A stretch of DNA of 57,568 nt from Treponema sp. GTDB lineage: Bacteria; Spirochaetota; Spirochaetia; Treponematales; Treponemataceae. The notes beneath the pieces are model-generated. The model was given only the letters and a program-made list of their open reading frames with translations. It was not told where the DNA came from and searched no databases. Made by a program: the position numbers and the translations under genes. The stretch's first letter is position 1, and each line of letters opens with the position of its first letter. Positions 42,674 to 51,578 of the stretch are shown in pieces. The DNA lies in the NCBI GenBank assembly GCA_024695625.1, contig JAILHV010000020.1, positions 1 to 57,568 on the forward strand, written 5' to 3'.

Positions 42674-42715
42674 TCTTTGTTAAATTTTTCCATAACTCTC
42701 TCTCTAGTGCAATAC

Positions 42716-42743
42716 TTTATAAAGAAAAAATAAAATGTGTCAA
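42716..42743 (-). promoter_or_regulatory. promoter of the SUMF1-like gene
   Basis: TTGACA (42738-42743), 16 bp, TATAAA (42716-42721) on the minus strand. Confidence 0.62.
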
Positions 42744-42758
42744 GTGTAAAAGTTTTCA

Positions 42759-42800
42759 TGCCGTCTTTTACAGATCCCGAAACTAGTTCGGGATGACGGC
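42759..42800 (+). repeat. 42-bp direct repeat, copy 2
   Basis: Near-identical to copy 1 at 41755, with stem TCCCGAA-ACTAG-TTCGGGA, in the same orientation on the upstream side of the SUMF1-like gene. Confidence 0.75.
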
Positions 42801-42828
42801 TGTCTGGATGACGGGAAGTGCCGCGAAA

Positions 42829-42867
42829 ATAAAAAAAAAGCCCCTAAAAGTTTACTTTTAAGGGCTT
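42829..42867 (-). terminator. Rho-independent terminator of the M23 peptidase gene
   Basis: On the minus strand a long stem (42838-42867, AAGCCC and TAAAAGT paired with ACTTTTA and GGGCTT) is followed by a T run at 42829-42837. Confidence 0.85.
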
Positions 42868-42909
42868 GCATTTGTATATAAAGGTTTGTTTTATGAAGTT
42901 TTTTTCTGC

Positions 42910-44007
42910 TTAGCGCTTTGCAAAGTTTACGACGTTTGTCGGGTTGATAGACTTGCCGTTCTGGTAAACTGTAAAGTGCAGGTGGGGGCCTGTACTTGCA
43001 CCGGTGCTTCCTACAAGACCAATCTTTGTGGTTGTGTCAACAAAGCTTCCGTTTGAAGTAAGGATGCGGGTCATGTGGCCGTAAAGTGTCTTGTAGCCCT
43101 GGCCGTGGCTTACGATTACGTAGTTTCCGTAGACGTTGCTGTAGCCTGTGCTTACAACGCGTCCTGCCTTTGCAGAATAGATTGGTGTTCCCTTTGGACA
43201 AGCCATGTCTATACCGCCGTGGTAAGATCTTCTTCCTGTTCCAAATGGGTCAGGTCTCCAACCAAAGCGAGAAGAAATGTAGAAGTAGCTGTGGAGAGGC
43301 AGCTTGAAGAGGTCTCCGTTGATTTCAAGCTTTGTTTCCCAGTCCATTTCTGCACCAGGAACGAATACTGTTGTGCCCATCTTGAGCGGTGCATTAAGGT
43401 CTGTGTTGTTTACGAGAGCACAGCGTTCTGCATCTACTGAATATTTTTCTGCGATTGTTGAAGGTGTTTCGTTTTCTTTCTTTGTGGTGTAGAGGATTCC
43501 TGACATTGAAGGAATCTTTATGTACTGGCCCGGCTGTATAAGGCGGGAATTTGTGATTGTATTGTTTGCACTGTAGATTGTGTCGGTGGTAACGTTGTAG
43601 GCATCGGCGATAAGGCTTATCATGTCGCCTTTTTTTACTCTGTAGGAAGTGTATGTGAGCGTTGTGGATTCATTACCGCTGTCCGCAAGGCCCGCTGCGT
43701 TTTCATTAACGTCATGGTCTTCACCCATAAGGGCTGCAAGTCCAAGTGCTTCTGAGTCTGCTTCCATGTCGCTTCCGGTAAGCTTGCCGAATGAATCAGA
43801 CTCGGACATAATCATAGAGAGCTTGGGGTCTGACCCGCCGCCCTGTCCGTTTGTATTGTTAACGTGGAGCACTGCCAGTGTTGAGCCGATTACAATGCCA
43901 GCCGTGCATACTATGCTTGCGGAGCATGTAATAAAAACTTTTGAATAATAGCTCATCTTGGACGGCATGCATGAGTTACGTTTTTTCTCGAAGACCATTT
44001 TTTTCAT
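42910..44007 (-). CDS. LysM - M23 metallopeptidase
   Basis: A 365-residue membrane-anchored peptidoglycan hydrolase. A helix at about 22-45 anchors it; two LysM-like segments follow (YRVKKGDMISLIADAYNV and YTTKKENETPSTIAEKYSV); the C-terminal LytM/M23 domain has the zinc ligands in HGGIDMACPKG and GPHLHFTVY. It should cut cell-wall cross-links during growth or division. The ATG at 44007 has AGGAAG upstream, and TATAAT at 44029-44034 provides the -10. A strong terminator follows. Confidence 0.87.
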   Translation of the reverse strand: MKKMVFEKKRNSCMPSKMSYYSKVFITCSASIVCTAGIVIGSTLAVLHVNNTNGQGGGSDPKLSMIMSESDSFGKLTGSDMEADSEALGLAALMGEDHDVNENAAGLADSGNESTTLTYTSYRVKKGDMISLIADAYNVTTDTIYSANNTITNSRLIQPGQYIKIPSMSGILYTTKKENETPSTIAEKYSVDAERCALVNNTDLNAPLKMGTTVFVPGAEMDWETKLEINGDLFKLPLHSYFYISSRFGWRPDPFGTGRRSYHGGIDMACPKGTPIYSAKAGRVVSTGYSNVYGNYVIVSHGQGYKTLYGHMTRILTSNGSFVDTTTKIGLVGSTGASTGPHLHFTVYQNGKSINPTNVVNFAKR

Positions 44008-44076
44008 AAAACTTCCTATTGCTCCTTTATTATACAAAAAAATCATGTAAAAGTCTTGTGTTTTGCATGAATTTTT

Positions 44077-44679
44077 CTAAATTTTTTTATTAATTCCTAT
44101 CAAATATGTTTCAAACGAGGTTGAACGGCATGCTTCCGGCTTAAAACCCTTGGCAGTCGTAAAAATTTCCCGCATTTTTTGCAATTCTTTCTGCTGGTCT
44201 CCGTTCTGGAAGATTTTTACGCAGAAATTTCCGCCTTTTTTTAGCATTGACTGGGCATACCAGATTGCCATGTCCACCAGAGCCTTGCTTCTTGCCGTGT
44301 CTATGGTGCGGTTTCCTGTTGTTAGTGGAGCTGCATCACAGACGACCAGGCTGTAGGGGCCGTTTTCCTGAATTTTGGTGCGGATTTCTTCGCTAAGAAG
44401 GTCTCCCTGGAAGAAGACCAGGTTTTCGCCCTTTACGCTTTTTGCAAGCGGGTTAAGGTCTACCGAAACAACCTTTCCGTTTCCTTCCAGCCGCCTTAAA
44501 AGCCATGTTGTCCAGCTTCCCGGCGCTGATCCCAAATCCAGTACCGTGCAGTTTTTAGTTACCATGCCGAATTTCTTGTCGATTTCCTCAAGTTTGTAGA
44601 CACTTCTTGCTGGATAGCCTTCTTTAAAGGCTTTCTGCGACCAAAAATCTGGCTTGCTGTAACTGTTGTTTGCCGGCAT
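44077..44679 (-). CDS. rlmE: RlmE/FtsJ 23S rRNA 2'-O-methyltransferase
   Basis: A 200-residue RlmE. The SAM-binding motif is DLGSAPGSW, and the K-D-K-E catalytic set is visible: Lys in YPARSVYKLEEID, Asp in VCDAAP, Lys in VKIFQNG and Glu in STSFETYLIG. It methylates a ribose of the 23S rRNA A loop (U2552 in E. coli). Stands alone on the minus strand. The upstream spacer is long and structured. Confidence 0.92.
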   Translation of the reverse strand: MPANNSYSKPDFWSQKAFKEGYPARSVYKLEEIDKKFGMVTKNCTVLDLGSAPGSWTTWLLRRLEGNGKVVSVDLNPLAKSVKGENLVFFQGDLLSEEIRTKIQENGPYSLVVCDAAPLTTGNRTIDTARSKALVDMAIWYAQSMLKKGGNFCVKIFQNGDQQKELQKMREIFTTAKGFKPEACRSTSFETYLIGINKKI

Positions 44680-44762
44680 ACTTTGATTTTCGGAATATGA
44701 GTTTTAAATTTGAGTATATAATGGAGAGATTTTTTCAAGGGGGGGGCCTTGGACCCCGAAGT

Positions 44763-44876
44763 AAGGGGAGGGAAAACCCCCTACTCCGAAGCGAGGGTTT
44801 TCCCTCCCCTTAAACCCCTCCCTTTCCCGGCACGGCTTAGGGGCCATATCGCTCAACGTATCGCGATATGCCTAAG
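44763..44876. repeat. two long hairpins upstream of rlmE
   Basis: A perfect 17-bp inverted repeat (44763-44779 with 44795-44811, G/C-blocks of AAGGGGAGGGAAAACCC) is followed by a second stem at 44836-44876 (CTTAGG/CCTAAG around CATATCGC/GCGATATG). No T tract follows on either strand. The remainder of 44877-45055 shows nothing I can name. Confidence 0.65.
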
Positions 44877-45055
44877 AACCCAGTTTTATTTTTTTACAAA
44901 AATTTTTTTTGTTGGCAGCTATGGATTTTGTAGGACATTTGTTTCTTGCCATGGTTTAAAAGCGCAGGGATGCGCGTTTTAGTAGCGCGTAGATTTGCTT
45001 GCAAATCTGCAATCCCCAGAAAAATCCAAGAAGGGATTTTTTTTTACTCATAAGT

Positions 45056-45273
45056 TAGGCCGGCATGGAGGGGCGGCGTAGCCGTTGCGACAGCAATGGA
45101 GGGGTTGGGGCCCCGGAACCCCGGAACGCCGTAATAAATGGCCGCCTTGCCATTTTTTTACCGGTTTGGGAAAACATTTCTTGCTCCGGCCAAGGGGCTA
45201 CTGGTGGGAAGAATGAAAATGGCAAGGTGTTCCTTCATAAACCTTTGTCCGACAGAGAAATTGCCGTCCAAAA
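45056..45273 (+). repeat. structured intergenic repeat, copy G
   Basis: GGAGGGGC, central stem CGGC-GTA-GCCG (45074-45084), TTGCGACAGCAATGGAGG, CCCCGGAACCCCGG, ending in GCCGTCCAAAATGAG. Longest copy, same orientation as copy A. Confidence 0.7.
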
Positions 45274-45288
45274 TGAGAAAAATTAAGA

Positions 45289-45861
45289 CTATTCAAAGAA
45301 TGTGTACTGGTCAAAGTAGACAGCGCGGACTTTTCCCATTACAAGCTGGCTGTTTATTAGCTCAACTATGTCGGTTTTTACGGTTGCCTCTCCGCGTGCA
45401 AGAAGGTCTTCCTTGGTAAAGCGGGAGAAGTAGTTTGTTATGAGGGATTTTTCCTGCCTTTCCTTTTGCTGCAGCTCTTCAAAGAGGGCTGTGTCTGCAG
45501 AAGGGTATGTGAACCAGGGGGAAACTACCAGCAGTGCGCCCGGTGCGTTTTCTTCCGCACCCTTTGTGTTTATGCGGAGCTGACCCATTGCGGTGTATGC
45601 GTCTACGCTCTGGTCTGTCTTTTTGGAATTCTTTATGACCTTCTGGGGTTCGGGGTCTGAATGGCGGTAGTTGCTTCCTATGGCCGTGTCACGCGTTGCC
45701 AGGTTGATTATTGTTCCCAGCATGATTACTGCCGCAAGAGAGACAAGCACTATAAGAAGGACCTTGGGGAGGAAGTTGAATTTTTCGTCGTAGAAGTCCT
45801 GGTTCTGCCAGTCGTTCATGCTGCGGTTCTTGGGAAATGCCCTTGTAAATTTGTATCTCAT
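45289..45861 (-). CDS. FliL-like flagellar basal-body-associated protein
   Basis: A 190-residue single-pass membrane protein. A helix at about 28-50 (VLLIVLVSLAAVIMLGTI) is followed by a periplasmic domain that ends with ELINSQLVMGKVRAVYFDQY, the pattern of FliL C-termini. FliL supports the flagellar stator. It lies 29 nt below hflX in the same orientation rather than in a flagellar cluster, so it may be a paralogue. AAGGAA precedes the ATG at 45861; the longer frame runs into hflX. Confidence 0.68.
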   Translation of the reverse strand: MRYKFTRAFPKNRSMNDWQNQDFYDEKFNFLPKVLLIVLVSLAAVIMLGTIINLATRDTAIGSNYRHSDPEPQKVIKNSKKTDQSVDAYTAMGQLRINTKGAEENAPGALLVVSPWFTYPSADTALFEELQQKERQEKSLITNYFSRFTKEDLLARGEATVKTDIVELINSQLVMGKVRAVYFDQYTFFE

Positions 45862-45890
45862 TTTATTTCCTTTGCTTTTTTTCTGTCTTT

Positions 45891-47483
45891 TTAGACTGCG
45901 TATGGGTTGAGCAGCGCCATCGTTCTTGTGGTGGCGTTTCCGTTTTCTTCTATAATACCGGGTATTCTTGCTTCCAGGTGAATGCCGTCTTCCAGCCATT
46001 CCTCTTTTAGGATTGTTCCGTTTTTCCTTGCAAGTTCCACTAGGTTTGCATTTGCCATGGGAATTACGTAGCTTTTTAGGCTTCCCAATAGATTTTCGGT
46101 AATTTTTTGCGACAGTTCAGTAAAACCTTCTTTTGTTTTTGCGCTGATTTTTACTGCTCCGGGGAAGGCTGCGTTTAGGCTTGCGATTAGGGCTGAGTTG
46201 TCGGAAGATGCGGATTCTTCTGCTGATGGGCCGCTGTTTTCAAAAGTCGTGCTTTCTTCTGCTAATGAGCCGCTGTTTTCAAAAGCCGTGCTTTCTTCTG
46301 CCAACTGTCCGCCGTTTGCAAAAGCGTCGGATTGTTTTGCTAACTGTCCGCCATTTTCAGAAGCGTCAGCCTTTTCTGCTTTCGCCCCGCTTTCTCCCGC
46401 AGAAGATTCAATGCCGCCCATGCCGGTCTTCATCCCGGGACTGTAGCTTTTAACCGCATCCCACTTGTTAAGCAGTATAAGCCGGGGAATCTTGTCCGCC
46501 CCTATTTCTCCAAGAACCTTAATAACCTGCTCGTACTGCCTCTTGCAGTCAGGGTCTGATGCGTCCACCACAAGAAGCAGCAGGTCTGCAAAAGCGGCCT
46601 CTTCCAGCGTTGAGCGGAAAGCGTTTACAAGCGTGTGGGGAAGGTTTGCTATGAATCCAACCGTGTCCGTAAGGAGAATTGTGGAGCCTTCACCAAGGGA
46701 GAATTTCCTTGTCGTAGGGTCAAGCGTTGCAAAGAGCTTGTTTTCTACGAATACGTCTGCCCCGGTAAGCGCGTTAAGCAGGCTGGACTTTCCCGCGTTG
46801 GTATAGCCGACCAGTGCGCAGCTTTTAAATGAATTTCTTTCCCTCTGCTTCCGCTGGGTTCGCCTTGTCTGCTCCACCTGTTCAAGCTCTTTTTTTATCT
46901 GCACGATTTTGTCTTCGGTCTGGCGGCGGTCAAGTTCCAGCTGGGTTTCTCCTGAGCCCTTTGAGCCGTAGGAGCCGCCCCTCTGCCTTGCAAGATCTCC
47001 GTACATGTGGCTTAAGCGGGGAAGGGAATATGTTAGGCGGGCAAGCTCCACCTGAAGCACGGCCTCTTTTGTCTGCGCGCGGGATGCAAAGATTCGCAAA
47101 ATCACTTCGTTCCTGTCAAAAACCGGAATTGAACAAAGCTTTTCCCAGTTGCGCTGCTTGGTGGGGTCAATCTCCCAGTCAAAAATTATGCAGTCCGCAA
47201 AAAGTTCCTTTGCCTTGGCTGCAATTTCCTTTGCCTTTCCAGTACCGATTCCGTATGCGGGGGTTGGCTCTATGCGGGCAAGAATTTCTATGCCAGCCGT
47301 TTCCATGCCAAGCGTCTTTACAAGGCCTTCAAGCTCAAGCGGCTTTGCTGCGGGACCTGCCCCATCTTTCTGCCCTGCATCCCATGCGGACTGCTGACTT
47401 GCAGACGGAGACTTTCTCTTTTGCGGTGCGCCAATTAAAAGTGCCCTGGCCTTCTTTTCCTCTTCCTGCTGAATTTCTACCAT
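45891..47483 (-). CDS. hflX: HflX ribosome-associated GTPase with repeat insertion
   Basis: A 530-residue HflX, which splits or rescues ribosomes under stress. The N-terminal glycine-rich domain (GSKGSGETQLELDRR) precedes the GTPase motifs: G1 GYTNAGKSS, G2 DPTTRKF, G3 DTVGFI, G4 NKWD. Between G4 and the end of the G domain lies an insertion of about 85 residues built from 13-residue units such as SAFANGGQLAEES. It makes this copy longer than typical HflX. The ATG at 47483 follows a -10 box by 8 nt with no ribosome site, so the mRNA is probably leaderless. Confidence 0.9.
   Translation of the reverse strand: MVEIQQEEEKKARALLIGAPQKRKSPSASQQSAWDAGQKDGAGPAAKPLELEGLVKTLGMETAGIEILARIEPTPAYGIGTGKAKEIAAKAKELFADCIIFDWEIDPTKQRNWEKLCSIPVFDRNEVILRIFASRAQTKEAVLQVELARLTYSLPRLSHMYGDLARQRGGSYGSKGSGETQLELDRRQTEDKIVQIKKELEQVEQTRRTQRKQRERNSFKSCALVGYTNAGKSSLLNALTGADVFVENKLFATLDPTTRKFSLGEGSTILLTDTVGFIANLPHTLVNAFRSTLEEAAFADLLLLVVDASDPDCKRQYEQVIKVLGEIGADKIPRLILLNKWDAVKSYSPGMKTGMGGIESSAGESGAKAEKADASENGGQLAKQSDAFANGGQLAEESTAFENSGSLAEESTTFENSGPSAEESASSDNSALIASLNAAFPGAVKISAKTKEGFTELSQKITENLLGSLKSYVIPMANANLVELARKNGTILKEEWLEDGIHLEARIPGIIEENGNATTRTMALLNPYAV
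46216..46371. repeat. 39-bp tandem repeat inside hflX
   Basis: About four units of 39 bp (13 codons), the first two nearly identical, the later ones diverged. In frame with hflX. Confidence 0.75.
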
Positions 47484-47491
47484 ATTATAGC

Positions 47492-47520
47492 AGTATACTT
47501 TTAGGAAAAGACTTTTTCAA
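47492..47520 (-). promoter_or_regulatory. promoter of hflX
   Basis: TTGAAA (47515-47520), 17 bp, TATACT (47492-47497) on the minus strand; 8 nt to the ATG. Confidence 0.68.
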
Positions 47521-47610
47521 GGGCGGGAGTTTTTGGGGCTTTCTCTTTCTTTGTGCGGCAAATGTTTTGTTTTACCGTCAGTCGCAAAAAGAACCGTGAG
47601 TGCCTTGTGG

Positions 47611-47693
47611 GTGGGGCTTTCCGTACTTCGCCGTCTTGCGCGGCTCATCCCATCCTGCGGATGGGACTAAAGGTACTCCAATCCCTGCCGCGC
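47611..47693 (-). repeat. structured intergenic repeat, copy H
   Basis: GGGGCTTTCCG, then stem TCCCATCC-TGC-GGATGGGA (47648-47666), then TACTCCAATCCCTGCCGC. Closest to copy D in its flanks but with a wholly different stem. The divergent promoters of hflX and the chemoreceptor lie on either side of it. Confidence 0.62.
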
Positions 47694-47835
47694 TTTTTTA
47701 TGCTACGTTTTTCCTCCAGCTGCAATACCTTCATTCCCCCACCTTTTGAAACTAAAAAAAATGAAAAAAAACTTAAACCTTGAATGCATTATTTTTTTAT
47801 TATGGTATACTGGGATTGTAACAGGAGATTGCAGA

Positions 47836-49938
47836 ATGGGAAAGAAGAATCAGTTTCGCGTGGCATTGCCGGTTAAACTTTTGGTAATGTTTTTGTCCGT
47901 TGTATTGATTGTAAGCTTTATGATAGGTGTCTTTTCCTACAAGACCGCGTCCCGGGGAATGACTAAGAGCGTATACAGTCACATTGATGCAGTTTCTACC
48001 GATGTTGTGAACCAAATTGATTCCATAAACAAAAAATACTTCCAGTTGATGCATGCCCTTGCAGAGCTTGACTTTATCAAGGACGAAAGCGTATCCCTGG
48101 AAGAAAAGCAGAGGCAGCTAAAAGGCCTTGCAAAAAGCATTGGTTCCAACTGCGAGAACGTTGCCTTCTATGATGCTGCGGGAAATGCCATCGTAGGCGA
48201 CGGCCGCGTAATCAACTTTGCCCAGAGGCCATATTTTAAGGAATCTTTTGCCGGCAAGAACTTTGTCTCCGACCCCGCCTTCAGCACTGTTACAAATTCT
48301 GTCCTGCAGCATTACAGCGTACCGGTTTACAATGAGGAGCACAAGCCAATAGGGGCCATCGTAATGGTCATAATCGGCAACTCCGTCCTTGATACCATAA
48401 AGAAGATAGACATGGGCGGCGGAATGCATCCTTCCGTAATCAACTGGGCAACTTCCACTACTGTTGCGAATGTAAATGCAAACACCGACGAAAATGACAA
48501 TGACTCCCGGGAGCTGGACAAAAGCAAGGGGCTTGGCAAGGTGCTTGCAAACATTGCCCAGGGAAAGGAAGCTACGGAGGATTTTGTTGACCCCAACATA
48601 AAAAAGCACCTTATCGTCTCCTACAAAAAGGTTCCCGACACCACGTGGACTGTCTTTGCCGTTGCCCCCTACGACATTTACTTTGCCTCTCTAAAGTCAA
48701 TGCGCAACACGACAATCGTTATAGTGGTCCTTTCCGTGATTCTGGCGGTATTGGTAATTTCCTTCCTGCTAAGGCTTCTCATAAAGCCTCTCATCACCGT
48801 AAAGAAATCCATCACTACGATTGCAAGCGGAAACGCAGACCTTACCCAGAGAATCCCCGATGCAACTAATGACGAAATTGGTGACGTTGTAAAAGGCTTT
48901 AATGCCTTTGTGGAAAAGCTTCTGGAAATAGTCACCAACCTGCAAAGGTCAAAGGCCAGCCTCATTTCCGTGGACGCTGACCTCCAGGCAAGGACTCAGG
49001 AAACGTCCGCTTCCATTACGGAAATCATATCCAACATAGAAAGCGTCAACGGCCAGATTTTGGGACAGGCGGATTCCGTGCAGGAAACGGCGGGAGCTGT
49101 AAGGCAGGTCAGCTCCAACATAGAGTCCCTTGAGCGCATGATTGAATCCCAGGCTTCCTGCGTAACCGAGGCATCGGCGGCTGTTGAAGAGATGATCGGA
49201 AACATCAATTCGGTAAACAATTCCGTGGTAAAGATGATTTCCTCCTTCAACACCCTGCAGCAGAATTCAGATGACGGGCTCAAGACCCAGAAGAATGCCA
49301 ACGAAAAAATCATCTGCATAGAAGAACAGTCCAAGATGCTCCAGGATGCAAACAAGGCCATTGCAAACATTGCAAGCCAGACCAACCTCCTTGCCATGAA
49401 TGCTGCAATCGAAGCGGCCCACGCTGGGGATGCGGGAAAGGGCTTTGCCGTAGTTGCTGACGAAATCAGGAAGCTGTCCGAGACATCTGCCGTCCAGTCA
49501 AAGACAATCGGTTCAGAGCTTAAGAAGATTCAGCGGACCATCCACGATGTGGTAAGCGTTTCGGGAGAGATAAACACGTCCTTCTCTGCAATAGGAAGCA
49601 GCATTGCGGAGACCAGCCAGATTATAGAGATGATACGCGGCGCAATGGAAGAGCAGCAGAGCGGTTCCAAGCAAATCATTGACGCGCTAAAGTCCATGAA
49701 CAATTCCACTTCGGAGGTTCGTTCCGCTTCCAACGAGATGACGGCAGGCAATGCCCATATTCTGAGCGAAATACAGAAGCTGCAGGTTGCCGCCGACACG
49801 ATGAGGGGCAGCATCCAGGAGATGCATGTTGGTGCAGAGAGAATCAACAAGACCGGTTCCGAACTTTCCGACATTTCTGCCAAGGTTGCGGAAAACATAA
49901 AGCAGATTGGCTCCGAGATAGACTTGTTCAAGGTTTAA
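47836..49938 (+). CDS. methyl-accepting chemotaxis protein
   Basis: A 700-residue chemoreceptor. Membrane helices lie at about 12-33 and 295-318, enclosing a Cache-type sensing domain; HAMP follows ([21 protein letters not shown]), then the signalling domain with the hairpin tip [21 protein letters not shown]. It senses an unknown ligand and controls the CheA kinase. The ATG at 47836 has AGGAG upstream; the longer frame runs through the promoter, where TATACT at 47806-47811 could be the -10. It is a close paralogue of the chemoreceptor at 51579 in the signalling half. Confidence 0.92.
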   Translation: MGKKNQFRVALPVKLLVMFLSVVLIVSFMIGVFSYKTASRGMTKSVYSHIDAVSTDVVNQIDSINKKYFQLMHALAELDFIKDESVSLEEKQRQLKGLAKSIGSNCENVAFYDAAGNAIVGDGRVINFAQRPYFKESFAGKNFVSDPAFSTVTNSVLQHYSVPVYNEEHKPIGAIVMVIIGNSVLDTIKKIDMGGGMHPSVINWATSTTVANVNANTDENDNDSRELDKSKGLGKVLANIAQGKEATEDFVDPNIKKHLIVSYKKVPDTTWTVFAVAPYDIYFASLKSMRNTTIVIVVLSVILAVLVISFLLRLLIKPLITVKKSITTIASGNADLTQRIPDATNDEIGDVVKGFNAFVEKLLEIVTNLQRSKASLISVDADLQARTQETSASITEIISNIESVNGQILGQADSVQETAGAVRQVSSNIESLERMIESQASCVTEASAAVEEMIGNINSVNNSVVKMISSFNTLQQNSDDGLKTQKNANEKIICIEEQSKMLQDANKAIANIASQTNLLAMNAAIEAAHAGDAGKGFAVVADEIRKLSETSAVQSKTIGSELKKIQRTIHDVVSVSGEINTSFSAIGSSIAETSQIIEMIRGAMEEQQSGSKQIIDALKSMNNSTSEVRSASNEMTAGNAHILSEIQKLQVAADTMRGSIQEMHVGAERINKTGSELSDISAKVAENIKQIGSEIDLFKV

Positions 49939-49943
49939 AAGCA

Positions 49944-49991
49944 TGCGGCGGTTAGCAAAAGGAATTCTTGTTCCGGTTGCTAACCGCCGCA
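49944..49991. terminator. shared hairpin between convergent genes
   Basis: A 14-bp perfect stem, TGCGGCGGTTAGCA (49944-49957) with its complement at 49978-49991, with A6 after it on the plus strand and TTTT after it on the minus strand. It probably ends both the chemoreceptor and solute-binding genes, best on the minus strand. Confidence 0.6.
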
Positions 49992-50016
49992 AAAAATCAA
50001 ATCAATTCAATTCATT

Positions 50017-51564
50017 TCATTTTCCTGCTGCGTCAACTTGGCGTTGCAGTTCTGCAATTACTTTTTCTATTCCTGCCCTTTTGCAGGCACGGCGGAATTC
50101 CTGGACGTAGGCTTCCACGTCGTCTTCCCTTCCGTAGCAGATGTTGCCCATGTAGGTTCCCCAGACGTTGTTCAGTTCCGCAAGTTCCGGTCCTATGTTG
50201 GAAATGTCCCAGACAATCTTGGGGTAGGGGTAGTCAATTTTGACCTTGCCGTAGATGGCGTTCTTTTCTTCAAACTTGTCCCAGGCACCACTTTTGTCGC
50301 GGACTTCCAGGTTGTCGTTGCGTCCCCACCAGTAGTTTGTGGTGATTTTCTGGGTGGCAGGGTCGTAGCTTGGAGGCGTGTCGCGGTAACCGTCGCCGGT
50401 AAGAACGTACTGGACACCTTCGATTCCGTAGTTGAGCAGGCGGTAGCATTCGGGGTCGTTGCGCAAAAGGTCGTAAACCATGAGTGCCCTCTCCGGGTTT
50501 GGGGATGCGGCAGAAACAGCCATTGCTCCGTGGGTAACCGTCATAGCCGTAATGTTGCCCGCTTCTTCTCCGAACCAGAAGAATTCGCAGTCTGCTCCGG
50601 GAACATTTTTTGTAAGGGCAGGGCGCACTTCCGTGTACCAGGTCTGGGTGTGGTGCTCTTCTACGGCAACTTTTCCAATCTTAAATTCTTCGCGGTTTTT
50701 TGAGTGGACAGACTGATCAAGGTCTTTTGGCCAAACGCCTATCGCATTCCACTTTTTCATGAGCTTTGCGTATTCAACAAGTTCATTTCCTTCTATAAAA
50801 GGTGAGTAGACTTTTGTAAGGTTGTTCCTGTGGACGCCAAAGAAAAGGTTTGTGGAAATGCCTTCGAGTGGAACATAGTCGCTCTTGGACTGGATGTAGC
50901 CTTCCGGGTGGTAGGTGTCAAGTCCGCCGTCTGGATTCCAGGGGATAATGCCGGGCTTGCTCTTTGCAACGTATTCCAAATAGCTTGTAAGCTCTTCCCA
51001 GCTGTGCACACCGTTTGAAAGACCCGCTTCTTTTGCCCAGTCGCTCCTGTAGATAAAGCCGTGGTTAATCCACTGTGCGTAGTTGTCTTCCGGCAGCATG
51101 TAGAGCTTTCCGTTCATGCGGCACATTTCCCAGTGCTCGGGGCTTACGGATTCGTATGTCTTTGGCGCGTATTTTTTTACCATTTCGTCGCTCATGCCAA
51201 GGAAGGTTCCGTTCTTTACGTTGTTCCAGGCATCAAGCCAGTCGGAGGCAGTTCCAACAAGGTCTACAGAGCCGTCCAGCTGGGCAAGGCACATGTTGTA
51301 GTTTACCAAATAGTCATTCCACGGGATGTAGAAAATCTGGAGCTCAGCGTTCACTTTTTCTGTAAGAATCTTGTTCAGTTCCTTGAGCATCTTTTCCGTA
51401 GCACCGTTTGTGGGGCGGTCACCGGTAGTCATGTAGGTTATGATTACATGGTGGGAAAGGTCATCCTTCTGGTTCTTTGCACCGCTTTGCATGCATGAAG
51501 AAATGACTGGTACCATAAGAAAAGTTGCTGCCAATGTTGTTAGTGTATATAAAAACTTCTTCAT
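50017..51564 (-). CDS. extracellular solute-binding lipoprotein
   Basis: A 515-residue substrate-binding protein of the large family 1 (LipO/LplA-like) type. Signal peptide with lipobox VISSC (Cys24), then a bilobed binding fold. The C-terminus (GPELAELNNVWGTYMGNICYG) resembles that of oligosaccharide binders. No permease or ATPase gene is nearby. It starts 14 nt after the chemoreceptor at 51579 and has a GGGAGAG ribosome site, so the two are probably one transcript. A ligand delivered to the receptor is a reasonable idea (inference). Confidence 0.83.
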   Translation of the reverse strand: MKKFLYTLTTLAATFLMVPVISSCMQSGAKNQKDDLSHHVIITYMTTGDRPTNGATEKMLKELNKILTEKVNAELQIFYIPWNDYLVNYNMCLAQLDGSVDLVGTASDWLDAWNNVKNGTFLGMSDEMVKKYAPKTYESVSPEHWEMCRMNGKLYMLPEDNYAQWINHGFIYRSDWAKEAGLSNGVHSWEELTSYLEYVAKSKPGIIPWNPDGGLDTYHPEGYIQSKSDYVPLEGISTNLFFGVHRNNLTKVYSPFIEGNELVEYAKLMKKWNAIGVWPKDLDQSVHSKNREEFKIGKVAVEEHHTQTWYTEVRPALTKNVPGADCEFFWFGEEAGNITAMTVTHGAMAVSAASPNPERALMVYDLLRNDPECYRLLNYGIEGVQYVLTGDGYRDTPPSYDPATQKITTNYWWGRNDNLEVRDKSGAWDKFEEKNAIYGKVKIDYPYPKIVWDISNIGPELAELNNVWGTYMGNICYGREDDVEAYVQEFRRACKRAGIEKVIAELQRQVDAAGK

Positions 51565-51578
51565 AAATCTACTCTCCC

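Noticed and set aside
41755..42800. Insertion sequence bounded by direct repeats
   Set aside because: The enclosed gene is not a transposase and the repeat ends lack inverted terminal repeats.
46216..46371. CRISPR-like array
   Set aside because: The units are contiguous with no spacers and lie in frame within hflX; no cas gene is present.
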